A stretch of 64,000 nucleotides of DNA from Physcomitrium patens (Eukaryota > Streptophyta > Bryopsida > Funariales > Funariaceae): contig NC_037273.1 of the NCBI RefSeq assembly GCF_000002425.4, positions 15,208,795 through 15,272,794 on the forward strand. Direction: 5' to 3'. This document shows, one piece after another, positions 29,874-41,747 of the stretch; positions within the stretch are counted from its first letter, which is position 1, and each line of letters begins with the position of its first letter. Below the pieces are notes generated by a model that saw nothing but the letters and a program-made list of their open reading frames with translations, had not been told where the DNA came from and did no database searches. The position numbers and the translations under genes were made by a program.

Positions 29874-31775
29874 TTTGTTGCATTTGCAAGATTCTTAGTT
29901 TGCTCTCATGTGCATTCACTAATTGTCAAGGACATGAGTTAGAAGATAATGCATAAATCAATGAAATCCGTGTCAAAGAAAAAGTGACAAAATAGAAATA
30001 AGGAAGTACATATATTAAAAAAAATATAGAATCGCTTATTGCTAAAAGACAAGAAAACTTGAGACTCTTGAAACTAAACTAGAAGTAAGAAAAGAATTGA
30101 TAAGAGTGAAGAGGACTTCACTCTTGTCTCTATATATACTATCTAAGTAGGGGCTATGTGGCATTATTCTATAGAACCTCTAATATGTGTTGACTTTGTA
30201 AGCAACATGCCTTGACTTACAAAGCAAGTTTTTCTATATGTTTACCACATAATTAGCTTATTCTTCAAGCTAACAATATAAGTAGTACATGGTTAAATTG
30301 TTGACCAAGTCTCTAACCTAAAAATCAACAATGAATACCTTTAAAGTCAAAGCAATGTCTATGAAGCTTTGAAGAAGTTTCCTTAGAAGATATTATAAAA
30401 TTAACTTATTTTTACCTACTTCTATCTATTTATACAGGTAATTATTGGCTTATATGTGTATGTTTGCGATACTAACATCATATATATGTCAATAAATAAG
30501 ATATTCCAACCTATTTTGGCACCACCTTAAATTCAAGTCTTTCTTGACCTTATACTTTTTATTATTTTCTATTTCTATAGGAGCCAATAGCATCAATCTT
30601 CTTTTTAATATATATATTGTCTAATATAGGTTAAGAAGAGATATATGGAACATAGGATAAATTTCTATAAACTTCAATACATTCAACTATTAAGCAATTA
30701 GATTGATTTATTTACAAATAAAAAATGATCCAAATTTATAGTTTCAATAATAATTTTCCACCACATGAAAAAAATTCTTGTTGAAGATTCAATAATAATT
30801 TATAATTTTTTTTAAAAATTATATATTTTTTATTATTTTTAAAGCCTTCTAATACATGATAGTTTGGACCTTCTTAAGATCCATCATCAAGTCATCATTT
30901 GAAATGGTGTATCCTAAAAAATCAACTTAAGTAGAGTATAATACACACTTTTTAATCTTAAGTTATAGTCATATATTTCAAAAAAATTGTAATATATGAC
31001 AAACATGAAGTTTAAATTTTTTATATTTTTAGAAAAAATTAAGATATTATCTAGTAATTATATGAAAAAATCATCAAAAACCTCTCAAAAAATATCATTC
31101 ATTAGATATTAAAAAATAGTTAGTACATTTGTGAATTCAAAAGGCATAACATTATATTCGAAATATCCATACTTCATTTAAAACATAAAACTATTATTTA
31201 TCTATTTTTTTTATATATATCAAGTTACATAATCTTTGTAGATATATTTTTATGTAAATCTTTGCTTAATTGAATTAATCAAGAAGTCTTAAAATTAAAA
31301 ATAAAATACACTTATTATGAATATTTGATCTTGTTGAATCTTTAATACTGTACATACATTTGCAAAGATTTTTTTTTTCTTCACAAATAAGATAGAAGTT
31401 CTTATAGGAGATTTTAAATGGCATTTGAAGTTTTATTCAAGTTTTTATTAATATATTTCTTGAATGTAATTAACTCAATTTGAAATAAGTTATAGATTAG
31501 TACAAATGACAATTGAGCTTCTTCTTAAAAATCAATCGAACAATCATATAAATAATACTTTAAAATAATATTTGTATTCTTCTTCTTAAAAACATCTTAA
31601 TAATCTTCATATTGATTTGAAATGGTGCTTGTAATCTTTTCATCATCAAAAATAAATAATGCATATATAATAAAAAATGACCTTTTTTTATAATATACAT
31701 GATAGCTCTTACACCTATTAGTAAATGTTTGATTGTATTGGACTTATGAATGTCTATTTGATTAGTAAAAGTTTA
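29874..31775 (-). mobile_element. Old chromovirus fossil E
   Basis: Decayed minus-strand homology to element C: the chromodomain side at 29874-29923 and 30472-30560, the RT region at about 30840-31560, and the protease side to about 31775. It is split by a solo LTR and heavily broken and shortened. Very AT-rich, consistent with long decay (C-to-T change at methylated sites is likely but inferred). Confidence 0.7.
29924..30471 (-). repeat. Solo LTR of the B family
   Basis: About 548 bp, plus strand from TGTCAAGG to TTTGCGATA, homologous to the LTRs of B and C, with TATA box and palindrome (GACAAGAGTGAAG / CTTCACTCTTATC). No internal element sequence follows. It is flanked by CTAAT (29919-29923) and CTAAC (30472-30476), a target duplication with one difference. 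It interrupts the chromodomain part of E. Confidence 0.8.
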
Positions 31776-32164
31776 GATTGATGACTCTTGAAATCTTTTG
31801 TTTCTTTTATTTGGTATTTAAGATATATACTATATAAAACTTATTAAACAATAAATAAAAAAAAGATTTTTATATGAAATAAAATAATTAAATCAACTAT
31901 AAAGATAAATGGAAATGGATGATATAAATCTATATTCCTATTGCCAAAATTCATATCCAACAGGCTTCAAGGAGGCTACTTGAGATCTTATTAAGAATTA
32001 TGGTTACTTTCTTGACACGATTTAAAGTTGAGAGGCTAGGATCATAAAATTAAGGATTTAAGATATGATTTTGGTATAAATTTTGAGTAATTTGGAATTA
32101 TAATAAAAGATATATAGACACTTAAAGTTAAGGTATTGATTTTTCATCTATTATCACTCTTTTA
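31776..32164. other. AT-rich spacer, nothing recognised
   Basis: No ORF, RNA gene or repeat match seen within the window. Confidence 0.5.
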
Positions 32165-32850
32165 AACATAATTCATATCGTCGTGTTATGTGAAGCCTTG
32201 CTTGAGAATGCACTGAGCATTTGACTGTAGAAGATAGAAGAAAAATTGCAACAAGAAGATTATAATTTTAATAGAATCCTAAATAACTCTAATTAAACTT
32301 TTCAAATATTAATCAAGCTTTAATCAGATCCGAAGAAAGCTCAAAAAAATTATAAAAGAAGCATGAAGAAATCCTAAAGAAATTCAAAAGAAGTATTAGA
32401 ATAAAATCTTAAATATATCTTAAATAAATTTTAATAAAATATTAATTTAATTTTAGTTAAAATCCTAATAGTCCTTATTTAAATATTAACTAATATTCTA
32501 ATTAATTCATAAAAAATCTTAAATCCTAATCAATTCCTAAACCTTAAATTAAATCATAATCAATTTAACCTGACCTTATGGCAATTTAGAACCTTAATAT
32601 CTATTGATTATATTATTGACCTTGCTTAAGATTTTACACACCTCTTAATAACTAAGGTAGCAATAAGTATACAAAATTTGTAGAACATTTAAACTTATCA
32701 AATAGAAGATTGATCCTAAATTCTGCTTGGATGTTGAAGAACCTCCTACTTCAATATGAATATTGAAATTTTAGTGCCAATATCTACTTCTTGAACCATT
32801 TAATTGCCTTCAAAATATATTTGAACTATTGGAAATCAAGTCTAGTCTCC

Positions 32851-32891
<41 letters not shown>

Positions 32892-33631
32892 TTCAATCTA
32901 ATTAAAAAATTACTAAAGATCTTAAAAATACTCAGTAACATTGAAATTCCAATTTTTGCCACCTAAATCCATAAAAAACTCTACACATTTTGATCTAATC
33001 ATTTGATTAACTTTAAAATTTATACACACTAATAACTAAAAGACCAACATATTATCCAAAATTTATCTATATAAATACCACAAAACTCAAGAGACCCTCA
33101 ATTTTATAAATATAATTTTATTTTTTAAAATCTAATCCAATCAAGAAAATTACTAACTTTGAAAATCTTCCAAAAATTGAATATTAACTCAATTGACATA
33201 AAATCAATGCTCAAAATATTCTTTGTAGGCGTGATTTCAAATTTCTTTCTCAAATCTACTAAAAAAACCCCAAAGTCATTGTAGGTATGAAATCATGTGC
33301 CTCATGGTCTAATTTTGATCCACGTTGACAATTAGTCCTCTCTGGGTATCAATATTTAGTAAATTGAAGTAAATTTTTCTTAAACCTATTAATAACTTTT
33401 ATTTAAATATATCTATATCAATTACTTATCTCATTTACTTTGATTAGAGGTATTTATGTTCGTACAAAGTAAATAGAAGCTCCTTCTCTAAAAAGTAATA
33501 TTAAGACTAAATTTTTATTACTTTTCTATTATTTATCCTTATTTATTAATCACATCTTCTTATTAGGCTCTTTTAAAACAAAATCCATATTTTTATTTTG
33601 TACCATGTAGTTGTATTATTATACAACAACA
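32165..33631 (-). repeat. Repeat family G, copy 1 (about 1.47 kb)
   Basis: Matches 39237-40720 along most of its length (for example the stretch around 32750-33230). Minus-strand start is TGTTGTTGTATAATAATACAAC, a palindromic TG end; plus-strand start is near GAGAATGCACTGAGCA. A 33-base A run at 32855-32887 lies inside. It may be a solo LTR of an unclassified LTR element, which is inference from the TG start and length. No coding sequence. Confidence 0.6.
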
Positions 33632-34254
33632 TGTATAGAAAGCAATAAAGAATTGGCAATCAAAATTGAAGAAAAAACTTTTTTAACTACACCTTTTAAA
33701 TATAAATTGATGAATTCTAAGATATAATGAAGGAGATATAGGAAGTTGAAGTTAATACTTGGAATCTAAGGATAATATGTGAGCTGTTACACAAGTAGTT
33801 ATATTTTAAGCTATATCTTGAGTAATTTGACAAGATTTTGGTTCAAAATTTCTATGAATATGTAGTATTATATTACAAAAATTTATACATAAATTTTATG
33901 GCATTTGAATTTTGTATTTATGAGATATGAAGAAAAAAAATTTGGATGCTTATAAATTAGGCTTTAGAGCACCTACAAGGATTTTTAAGATGCCAAATAA
34001 TCTATAGTAGATTTGTATTTTTTATTTTTTTTTATTTTTTTTTTTGTAAAACTTAAGGATGAATATTAAGGATGAATATTAAATTATCTAGAAATTTGAG
34101 AAAAATTTAACAATTTAATTAAGAAATATGATATCTTAAAGTTTAAAAGAAAAAATATTTTGAAAGGATTTTGCCATACTTTGGACATTTTATGCAAAGT
34201 AAAGGGATTTTTGGGATCTCATACTTTATATATATATATATATGTATATATATA

Positions 34255-34305
<51 letters not shown>

Positions 34306-34849
34306 AAAAGATGAAGATATAGAGCTATAAAAATATTATAATATAAAGATAGATTTTTATAAGAAGATTATGGATTTTCTTTGAATTTATGAAAAATCTA
34401 ACTAATTGACAAATAATTAATTATAATTTGGTATAGCAAAGGATGTTAAGGTATTTTTAAAAGCTTTAAAAAGCCTTATATATAAACTTTATTAAATATA
34501 ATTATTTTTACTATAAGAATAATTTTCTATATTTTTACATTTATATATCTTTTATAATAAAAATACATCACTTATTAGAACTTGATCAATAAGTTAAAAC
34601 TAAATTCTTGACAACCAAGTATCCAATGTATTCTCAGATAGAAAATCATATCATATGACAAATGATATGCTTCAATTTTCAATGATTTAAGCATAAATCT
34701 TTTTGATGGTTTCAAATTTTTTCTTGTTCAATAAGAGGTTTTAAACATTTCATTTTAATTTTTATAGATTTTGGTCCTGATGAATAAAATTCTAAAAATT
34801 TAGAAATCATCACCATGACTTGATTTATACCTCTTCAAGATCATTAATC
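33632..34849. other. AT-rich spacer with TA microsatellite
   Basis: No gene. A TA/TG microsatellite is at about 34226-34305. A short stretch near 34718-34760 resembles gag of element C. Confidence 0.55.
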
Positions 34850-37381
34850 AACACAAACAACAGCAAGATTTATAAGATGCCCTTTCTAAATGATTTTATC
34901 TTACATCAAAAGAAAGAGATGCATCTTTTAATCAAAAAAGAATGATTTTCTTGAAACTAGAACATTTTCACCTTTGAACAACAAAATCAATATTAACTAT
35001 TGATTCAATATTTGTCAAGTAAATTCAATCAAGTATGTCCTCTAATCCTTTTGTTCATGATATCAATAATAATTCTTCTAAGTCTCATAATACTTCTAAG
35101 TTTAAGTTCAAGAACAATCTACTTTATTTTAAGTGATGATTATACATTCCAAAAGGTGGAGCATAATAACATGTTCTTCAAACTTGTCATGACTTTCCAC
35201 CAACCAAATATTTTAAATATAATAAGACTTTAGAGCTAATATTAAGAGATTTTTGGTAGCTTTAAAAGTGGAAGGTAATGAAAGACTTTGTACAATCATG
35301 TGATATTTTTTCAAGATCCAAAACTCCTCGCCATTGATCTTATGAACTTCTTTAGCCTTTACCTATCATAGGTAAAAAAAATAATTAAGCTTTTTTTTAA
35401 TAATATTTATTGCTATCACATATTGCTCAAAAGTTATTATATTAAATAAGGTGACTCAATTTATATTAAGATTTTAAAAAATTCTTTTCAAGATTTTTAA
35501 GGTAGATATAAAGTTCTCTTTGGCTTTCCATCCGCAAACTGATAGGCAAACAGAATGGATGAATCAAGTTTTGGAGTAGTACTTGAGGTATATCATTAAC
35601 TATCATCAAGATGATAGAACAACTTTTTTATCATTGGCAGAATTTAAGTATAATAGTTGAATATATTTTTCTACTTAATAAATAATTTTTTTTCTAACTA
35701 TGGTTATCATCTATGATTTCATACTTTTGACTTTTCAAAAGTTGATAGTCCTTTGTTAGAAGATTTGGCAAATCATTTGTCACAGCTAGATGCAACAATG
35801 AAGGTACAGTTAAAAGGAGTTCAAGAATGACAAAAGAATTATGCAGATACATATTGCAAGGAACAACTATAATTCAATATTGGTAACAAGATATGGTTAC
35901 TTTGTCACAATATCAAGCCTAGTTGTCCTTATGAAAAGTTGGTTTATCATAGGCTCGGACCTTTTCTTCTTAGCAAACAAGTCAATCTTGTTTCTTATCA
36001 ATTATATCTATTGAAGTCTATGAAGATCCACCTTATATTTCACATGTCTTTTTTTGTGCCTTATAAGACAGTGAATATGTCAAGAAGAAGAAAAATGTCA
36101 CATCCTCCTATAGAAGTGGATAATAATCAAGAGTTTGAGGTAGAAGAAATCTTAGATTAAGAGTTGTACCAAAATACATTAGATTATCTTATTCATTGAC
36201 TTGGATATGATATTAATGAATGCATATAAGAACCAACATAGAATCTTACAAATATAGCAAAGAGAATTGAAACTTTTCATCAAAATTAAGATGAAGAATA
36301 GTAAATCTTTATCAAAAGAAGATAACACTCTATCTTCTATTTGTCTTTGTTGTTTTTGTATATTTGTCATATTAAAGAGATGAAAAACCAACAACCAATA
36401 GATTCAACTCATAATCTTTCATTTGCGGACTTATCAAATAAGACATTATAATTGTTATAACCTTTAAGACAACAAAATTGAGATGAAGATTCTCAAGAAT
36501 GGCATGTCTTTCTTTGAATAGATGCCAAGGTATAACATGTTTTGTATCATAACCTTGGCAGAGACTCTCAATGCGTAAGAATTTTATTAAAGGTAGGAAC
36601 AACTCTTCATGGTGTTCCAAATATTTTATTTGAAGGAAGTTACAAAGATCTCAACAACAATCAAACAACTGTATAGTCTTTTCATCCTAGAATGGAACAC
36701 TATCGATAGTTGAGAGGACCTATTAACCATCTTCAAAGATAACAAAGATTAGAGTATGTAGCAAATACAATTTATCACATCTTAGATTTTTTCAATATAT
36801 GAAGACTATTCTTTGTGTAACTTGTTCACTAAATAATGAAGTAATGTCATGGCCTATATAGATAATCTAATAAATACCTATATAGTAAGGTAGAAGTAAG
36901 TAAAAATAGATAAAAATAGATTAATTTTATAATATCTTTTAAAAAAGCTTCCTATAAGCTTCATAGATGTTGTTTTGACTTTATCTATATTTGTAGTTGA
37001 TTAGTAGGTTAAAAAATTGATCAACTAGTTAATCATATATTGATAGCTTACGGAAAAGCCAAATATGTGGCACACATATAGAAAACTTGCCTTGCAAATT
37101 AACATATGTGTCTTGTAAAGTCAACATGTTTTAGAGGTTTTATAGGATATTGCCACATAGCTCCTAGTTAAGAGTATATATGGAGGCAAGAGTAAAGCCT
37201 CCTTCACTCTTATCAACAACTTCTAGTCCTTAGTCTTCTTTCAAGTCTTTCTAGTCTTCTTATTTTTGGCAATAGCCATTCTAGTTTAATAATATATCAT
37301 CTTTGAGTGACTTTTTAATTTTTTTCAATGACACAAGAGTGTATTGAGGATTTTCTTTCTTTGAGATTCATGTCCTTGACA
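34850..37381 (+). mobile_element. Old chromovirus fossil F, 3' half with LTR
   Basis: Plus-strand decayed homology to element B from the end of RNase H (34870) through integrase (35150-35600), GPY/F side and chromodomain (35930-36240), the small extra ORF region (36380-36800) and the 3' LTR (36845-37381). The 5' half is absent. Broken at very many points; old. Confidence 0.75.
36845..37381 (+). repeat. 3' LTR of fossil F (537 bp)
   Basis: Starts TGTCATGG and ends CTTGACA, homologous to the B LTR. It keeps a TATA box and ACTCTTATCAA, one base different from the primer complement in B. Confidence 0.75.
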
Positions 37382-37589
37382 GTTATAAAGTATGATAACT
37401 TTATTGTAATATCAAGATTACTTATTTTTGTGATAAATTAGACTATTTTAGGTTTTTATCTTTTCTTATTTGAAATAATCAAACTTATTGCTTATCGATT
37501 ACATCTTCTAAGTTATGAAATCCATCATATTCTAGTATCTCTTTTGACCATATAAATATGATTCTCAATAAAGCAATACATCTCTCCTA
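37382..37589 (+). mobile_element. Fragment of another old chromovirus (integrase C-terminal side)
   Basis: Decayed homology to B 19145-19345 (the stretch after the integrase core). It continues to the assembly gap; 37690-37720 after the gap resembles the chromodomain end of B. F may have inserted into it. Confidence 0.55.
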
Positions 37590-37689
37590 NNNNNNNNNNN
37601 NNNNNNNNNNNNNNNNNNNNNNNNNNNNNNNNNNNNNNNNNNNNNNNNNNNNNNNNNNNNNNNNNNNNNNNNNNNNNNNNNNNNNNNNN
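37590..37689. other. Assembly gap (100 N)
   Basis: Exactly 100 N, the usual placeholder for a gap of unknown size. Any reading frame crossing it is meaningless. Confidence 0.99.
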
Positions 37690-37730
37690 ATCAAAATAAA
37701 GATGAATAATAAAAAGATCCTTAGAAGATG

Positions 37731-40700
37731 ATGAACTCCAATAGTTATCTATATGATAAGAAAAAAATAAGTAAAAATAGATTAATTTCATAATATCTTC
37801 TAAAGATGATTTTTAAAAGATTTATAATTATAATTTTGACTTTATAAGTATTTGTAGTTGATGAATAGATTAAAAACTTGATCAACAAGATAATCACATG
37901 TCACACATTATTATTTTACGCAATGACTTCTTTAAGAATGCACCGAGCACCTAATTGTGGAAGATAAGGTTGTGTTTTACAAGTATCTAAAAAATCGTAA
38001 TTTATTTTATACATATGAGAAAAATATGATCTGAATTTCAATTCGAAAGTACTAAAAAATACTCTTCTTATTAGCCTCAATTACACATAAACCTCAATTA
38101 CCTTGTTACTTTCATATTTAAGAAATTTAGATTTTTCTTATAAGCCCGCAATCCTAATCAGTGAGCTTTAACAAGCTATAACTTCTAATTTGACAATCTA
38201 CTTGATGTGAAAATTTACATGAAATTTTCAATATAATTCTTCTATATGCTAAAGAATTTTTAGCCCAATCCAACTTACAAATTGTGAAAAAACCTCCAAA
38301 AATTGCACACATGTTACTCGGCTGCCAACTTCAAAGTGAAGTAAAAATCCCAACAGTGATTTCTCCTTCTCCAACTATTAATTTTGATTCAAAATTTGTG
38401 TGCAGCTTAATCTTCAAGTCCTTCAATACCATGCCAAATTTCAACTTAATCCAAGTAGTAGATCTCCAAATATCTTCAAAATCCTACCGAACCTCAAACA
38501 GCCTACTTCTCAAACCCTCTTGTGCTAAAATCCAAATATCTCTAAACCACATTGTTAGATTATTAAAAAAAATTGTAGAAACTTAGCACACCCAATAATC
38601 CAAATAATATCAAATTTTAAACTGTAGATATTACACCAATTACACAAACTAGCTAAAATTACTAGCCCTAGTTATATTATATAAAACCCAAATCACCAAT
38701 ACAAACCCTAATTTTGAACAACCATTGTCCAATCTTCAAAAACTCTACAAAAATGATCCATATGCTTCTAAAAATAACTTCAAGCTAGCTTTCAAATTCT
38801 AACCTCTAATCTTTCAATGAAATCCAAATTTTTCCTAAACGGTCGTTTTAGTGACTAGAAATTTGATTTCAATCCCATCTGACAAACCGTCAATCCTTGG
38901 ATATCAATCTAATCTATTCTAAGGATTTTTTAGCCCAATCCTACCATCAACTTGACTCTAGTATTTATTATACCAACTATTTATCTCTTCTATCTTGATT
39001 TTAAAAATTTATGGTCTTTCTAAAGTAGTAAAAAAGTTTTTTTATCCTAGAAGGTAAATATATTAATTAACTTTTATCTACTTACTATTAAGACAAGAAA
39101 ATAGGCTAAGAAGCTTTCATAAAAGCCTTATTAAAATATTTTGAATTCTTGTTGAATTAATATAATAGAGTATGAATTAAAAAATTATTTTTAGTCATAC
39201 TTTTATCATATAATTGTGATATAACACGACAACATTATTTTATTATATATATTATTACTTGAGAATGTACAAAGTACCTAGCTATAGAGAGTAAGTAAGA
39301 AAGCAAGAATAATTCTACAAAATCTAATAGAGTTTTAAATAAATTTAAAGTATGCCTAATAAATCCAATCAAATTTAAACCTATTGAAATAAATTTTGAA
39401 AAACTTCAAGAAAGAAATATAAAAAATCTTAAAGAAATATTAAAAATAAAATTTCTAATATAATTCGAATTAAAATTATAATTGAATCTTAATCAAATTC
39501 TATGACAAATCCTAATTGAAACCGTAATTAAATCTTAATGAAATCTTATCTCTTAAATAAATTCTAAACAAGTTCTAAACCAAAACCTGAGAAAATTTTT
39601 ATCCTTACCAAATCTAAGACTAAATCCTAAACCAAATCTTAATCAAATCTCTAATCTAAAATAAATTCTTAACAAATTATATAGCAAAATAGAACCTCAG
39701 TAATTAATAATTAAATCATTGATATTAATTCAAAACTTATACATTTTTTAATGACTTAATTAGAAATAAGCATAAAAAAGATAAATTTGATTATACTTAG
39801 CAATTGAGCAAAATGCAAGATAATCCAATTGGGTGTTGCATGGCCTTCTACTGCAACCTAAATATTGAACTTCTAGTGACAATATCTCTTTCTTGAATTA
39901 TTGAATTGCTCTAAAATTTCACCAAAATATTAGAAATAAAGTCTGATATTTATAAAAAATGTATTCACTTTAATCAATTGACAAATTACTGAAGATCTTA
40001 GAAATACTCACTGACCCTCAAACTCCAATTTTTGAGACTTCAATCCACAAAAACCTTCATATATTTCAATCTAATTGTTTTATTCATATCAAAATTTGTA
40101 TACATATTCACAACTAGTAAATCAATACATTGTCGAAACTTCATTTATACACAAATTACAAAATTCAAGAAACTCTCACATTTGTAAACATATTTTTATT
40201 TTTCAAATCCTAATCCCACTAAAAACATCACTAATTTTGAAAATATTTCAAAATCTAAATATTGATCTAAATGACATGACATTAATGCCAAAAATCTTTT
40301 TTTAAGTTTTCTCTCAAATTCTATTTTTTAATCTATAAAAAAAAACTCAAAATTATCATAGATACATGATTTCAAGCCTCAGGATCTAATTTTGATCCAT
40401 GTTATCAATTGGTTCTTTTTTAACATCAATTCTTAGCTTCTTGAAGTAAATTTTGCTAAAATCTACTCCTAACTCCTTCTTACACATGTTTGTATCATTT
40501 AATTTTTTAATCTACTTTATTTTTCCTTATTTATGGTCCTACAAAGTAAATAGAAGCTTATTTTATAAAAAAGCTGTATTAGCACTTTTTGATTTTATTA
40601 TCCTTTTGACTACTATCTATATTTTAAAGATAATTTATTATAATATTTTAAAATCAGATCTTCTAAAATATGTATTTTTTTCCTTTCTCTTTCAATCATT

Positions 40701-41024
40701 AGCTATGTTACATCACAACAATGTGTTATTAGCTTGTGGAACAAGTTAATTATATGGTGTACTTATAAAAAACTTATCTTACAAGTTAAAATATTTATTA
40801 TAAAGTCAATATGTGATATAATTAGATAGTATATATGGAGGCAAGAGTTCTTTCTTATCAATGCCTTTTTAGTCTTCAGTCTTATTTCAAGTCTTTTTAG
40901 TCTTTTTTTATTTAGCAATAGCAATTCTAGTTTAATACTATATCATCATTGAGTGATTTTTTAGTCTTTTTGAGTGATACAAGAGTATAATGATCATTTA
41001 GTTGTTTGAGGTTTATATCCTTGA
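37731..41024 (+). repeat. Old B-family LTR (J), split by repeat G
   Basis: U3-like sequence at 37731-37909 and the remaining U3, R and U5 at 40721-41024 (ending near CCTTGATA) match the B LTR in plus orientation. Between them lie two G repeats. A TATA box is near 40825. Heavily decayed. Confidence 0.6.
37910..40720 (-). repeat. Repeat family G, two copies in tandem
   Basis: Two units, about 37910-39234 and 39235-40720. Both start near AAGAATGCACCGAGCACC or GAGAATGTACAAAGTACC and end (plus strand) with ATAACACGACAACA or TGTTACATCACAACA. The second unit matches copy 1 (32165-33631) along its length; the first is similar mainly at its ends. They sit inside an old LTR. Two LTR-like units in a row could be an LTR element with almost no interior, or a tandem insertion. 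No coding sequence is seen. Confidence 0.5.
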
Positions 41025-41031
41025 TACCATG

Positions 41032-41709
41032 ACATTATCATCCTCTTTCTGTACTTTTTATGGACAAGGTCCACAAAGAATAATAATTATATTTTGAAAT
41101 ACTCTAAGATGCAACAAATTATATATTCTACATATTTTGATCTTTATTATTTTTAAGGTGTAGCCATCAATAGTATCTTACATTAAAGCAAAAAGACTAC
41201 TATGTAATTTAATAATTTTAATGCCTTCATAAAATTTTCAAAAGAAGATACTTTGAATATCATTGTGAATGGTTTTTAGCTTCAAAAATATCATCAAAAG
41301 ATCAAGATTTCTTCCAAAGTTGTAATATCAAATATATTGTATCTTTCTATTTATTCAAAAAATTATATATTATTTTCATAGATCATAATTTTTGTTATAA
41401 TACCTCAAGGGTTGTGACAATCTAAATGTCTTGTTTGATTATTCAAGAAAAAAAAATTATAATTTAAATCTATTGGTTTTTGATTCTTCATCTTTTAAGC
41501 ACTACAAATATTAAAAAAAACTACAAATAAGTATAAAAATTAAAATAAAATATTTAATAAATCTGCATTGCTTGGTAATAGATTTTTTTTATTCTTCATC
41601 TAAATTTTAATAAATGTTATTGATATAAAGTATCAACCTACTTTGTTGTATTTGTAAGGTTTTTAGATGGCTTTTACATATGCTCATTAATATCATATTT
41701 GAGCTAATG

Positions 41710-41747
<38 letters not shown>

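Noticed and set aside
37525-37791. 88-aa frame
   Set aside because: It runs through the N gap and has no meaning.
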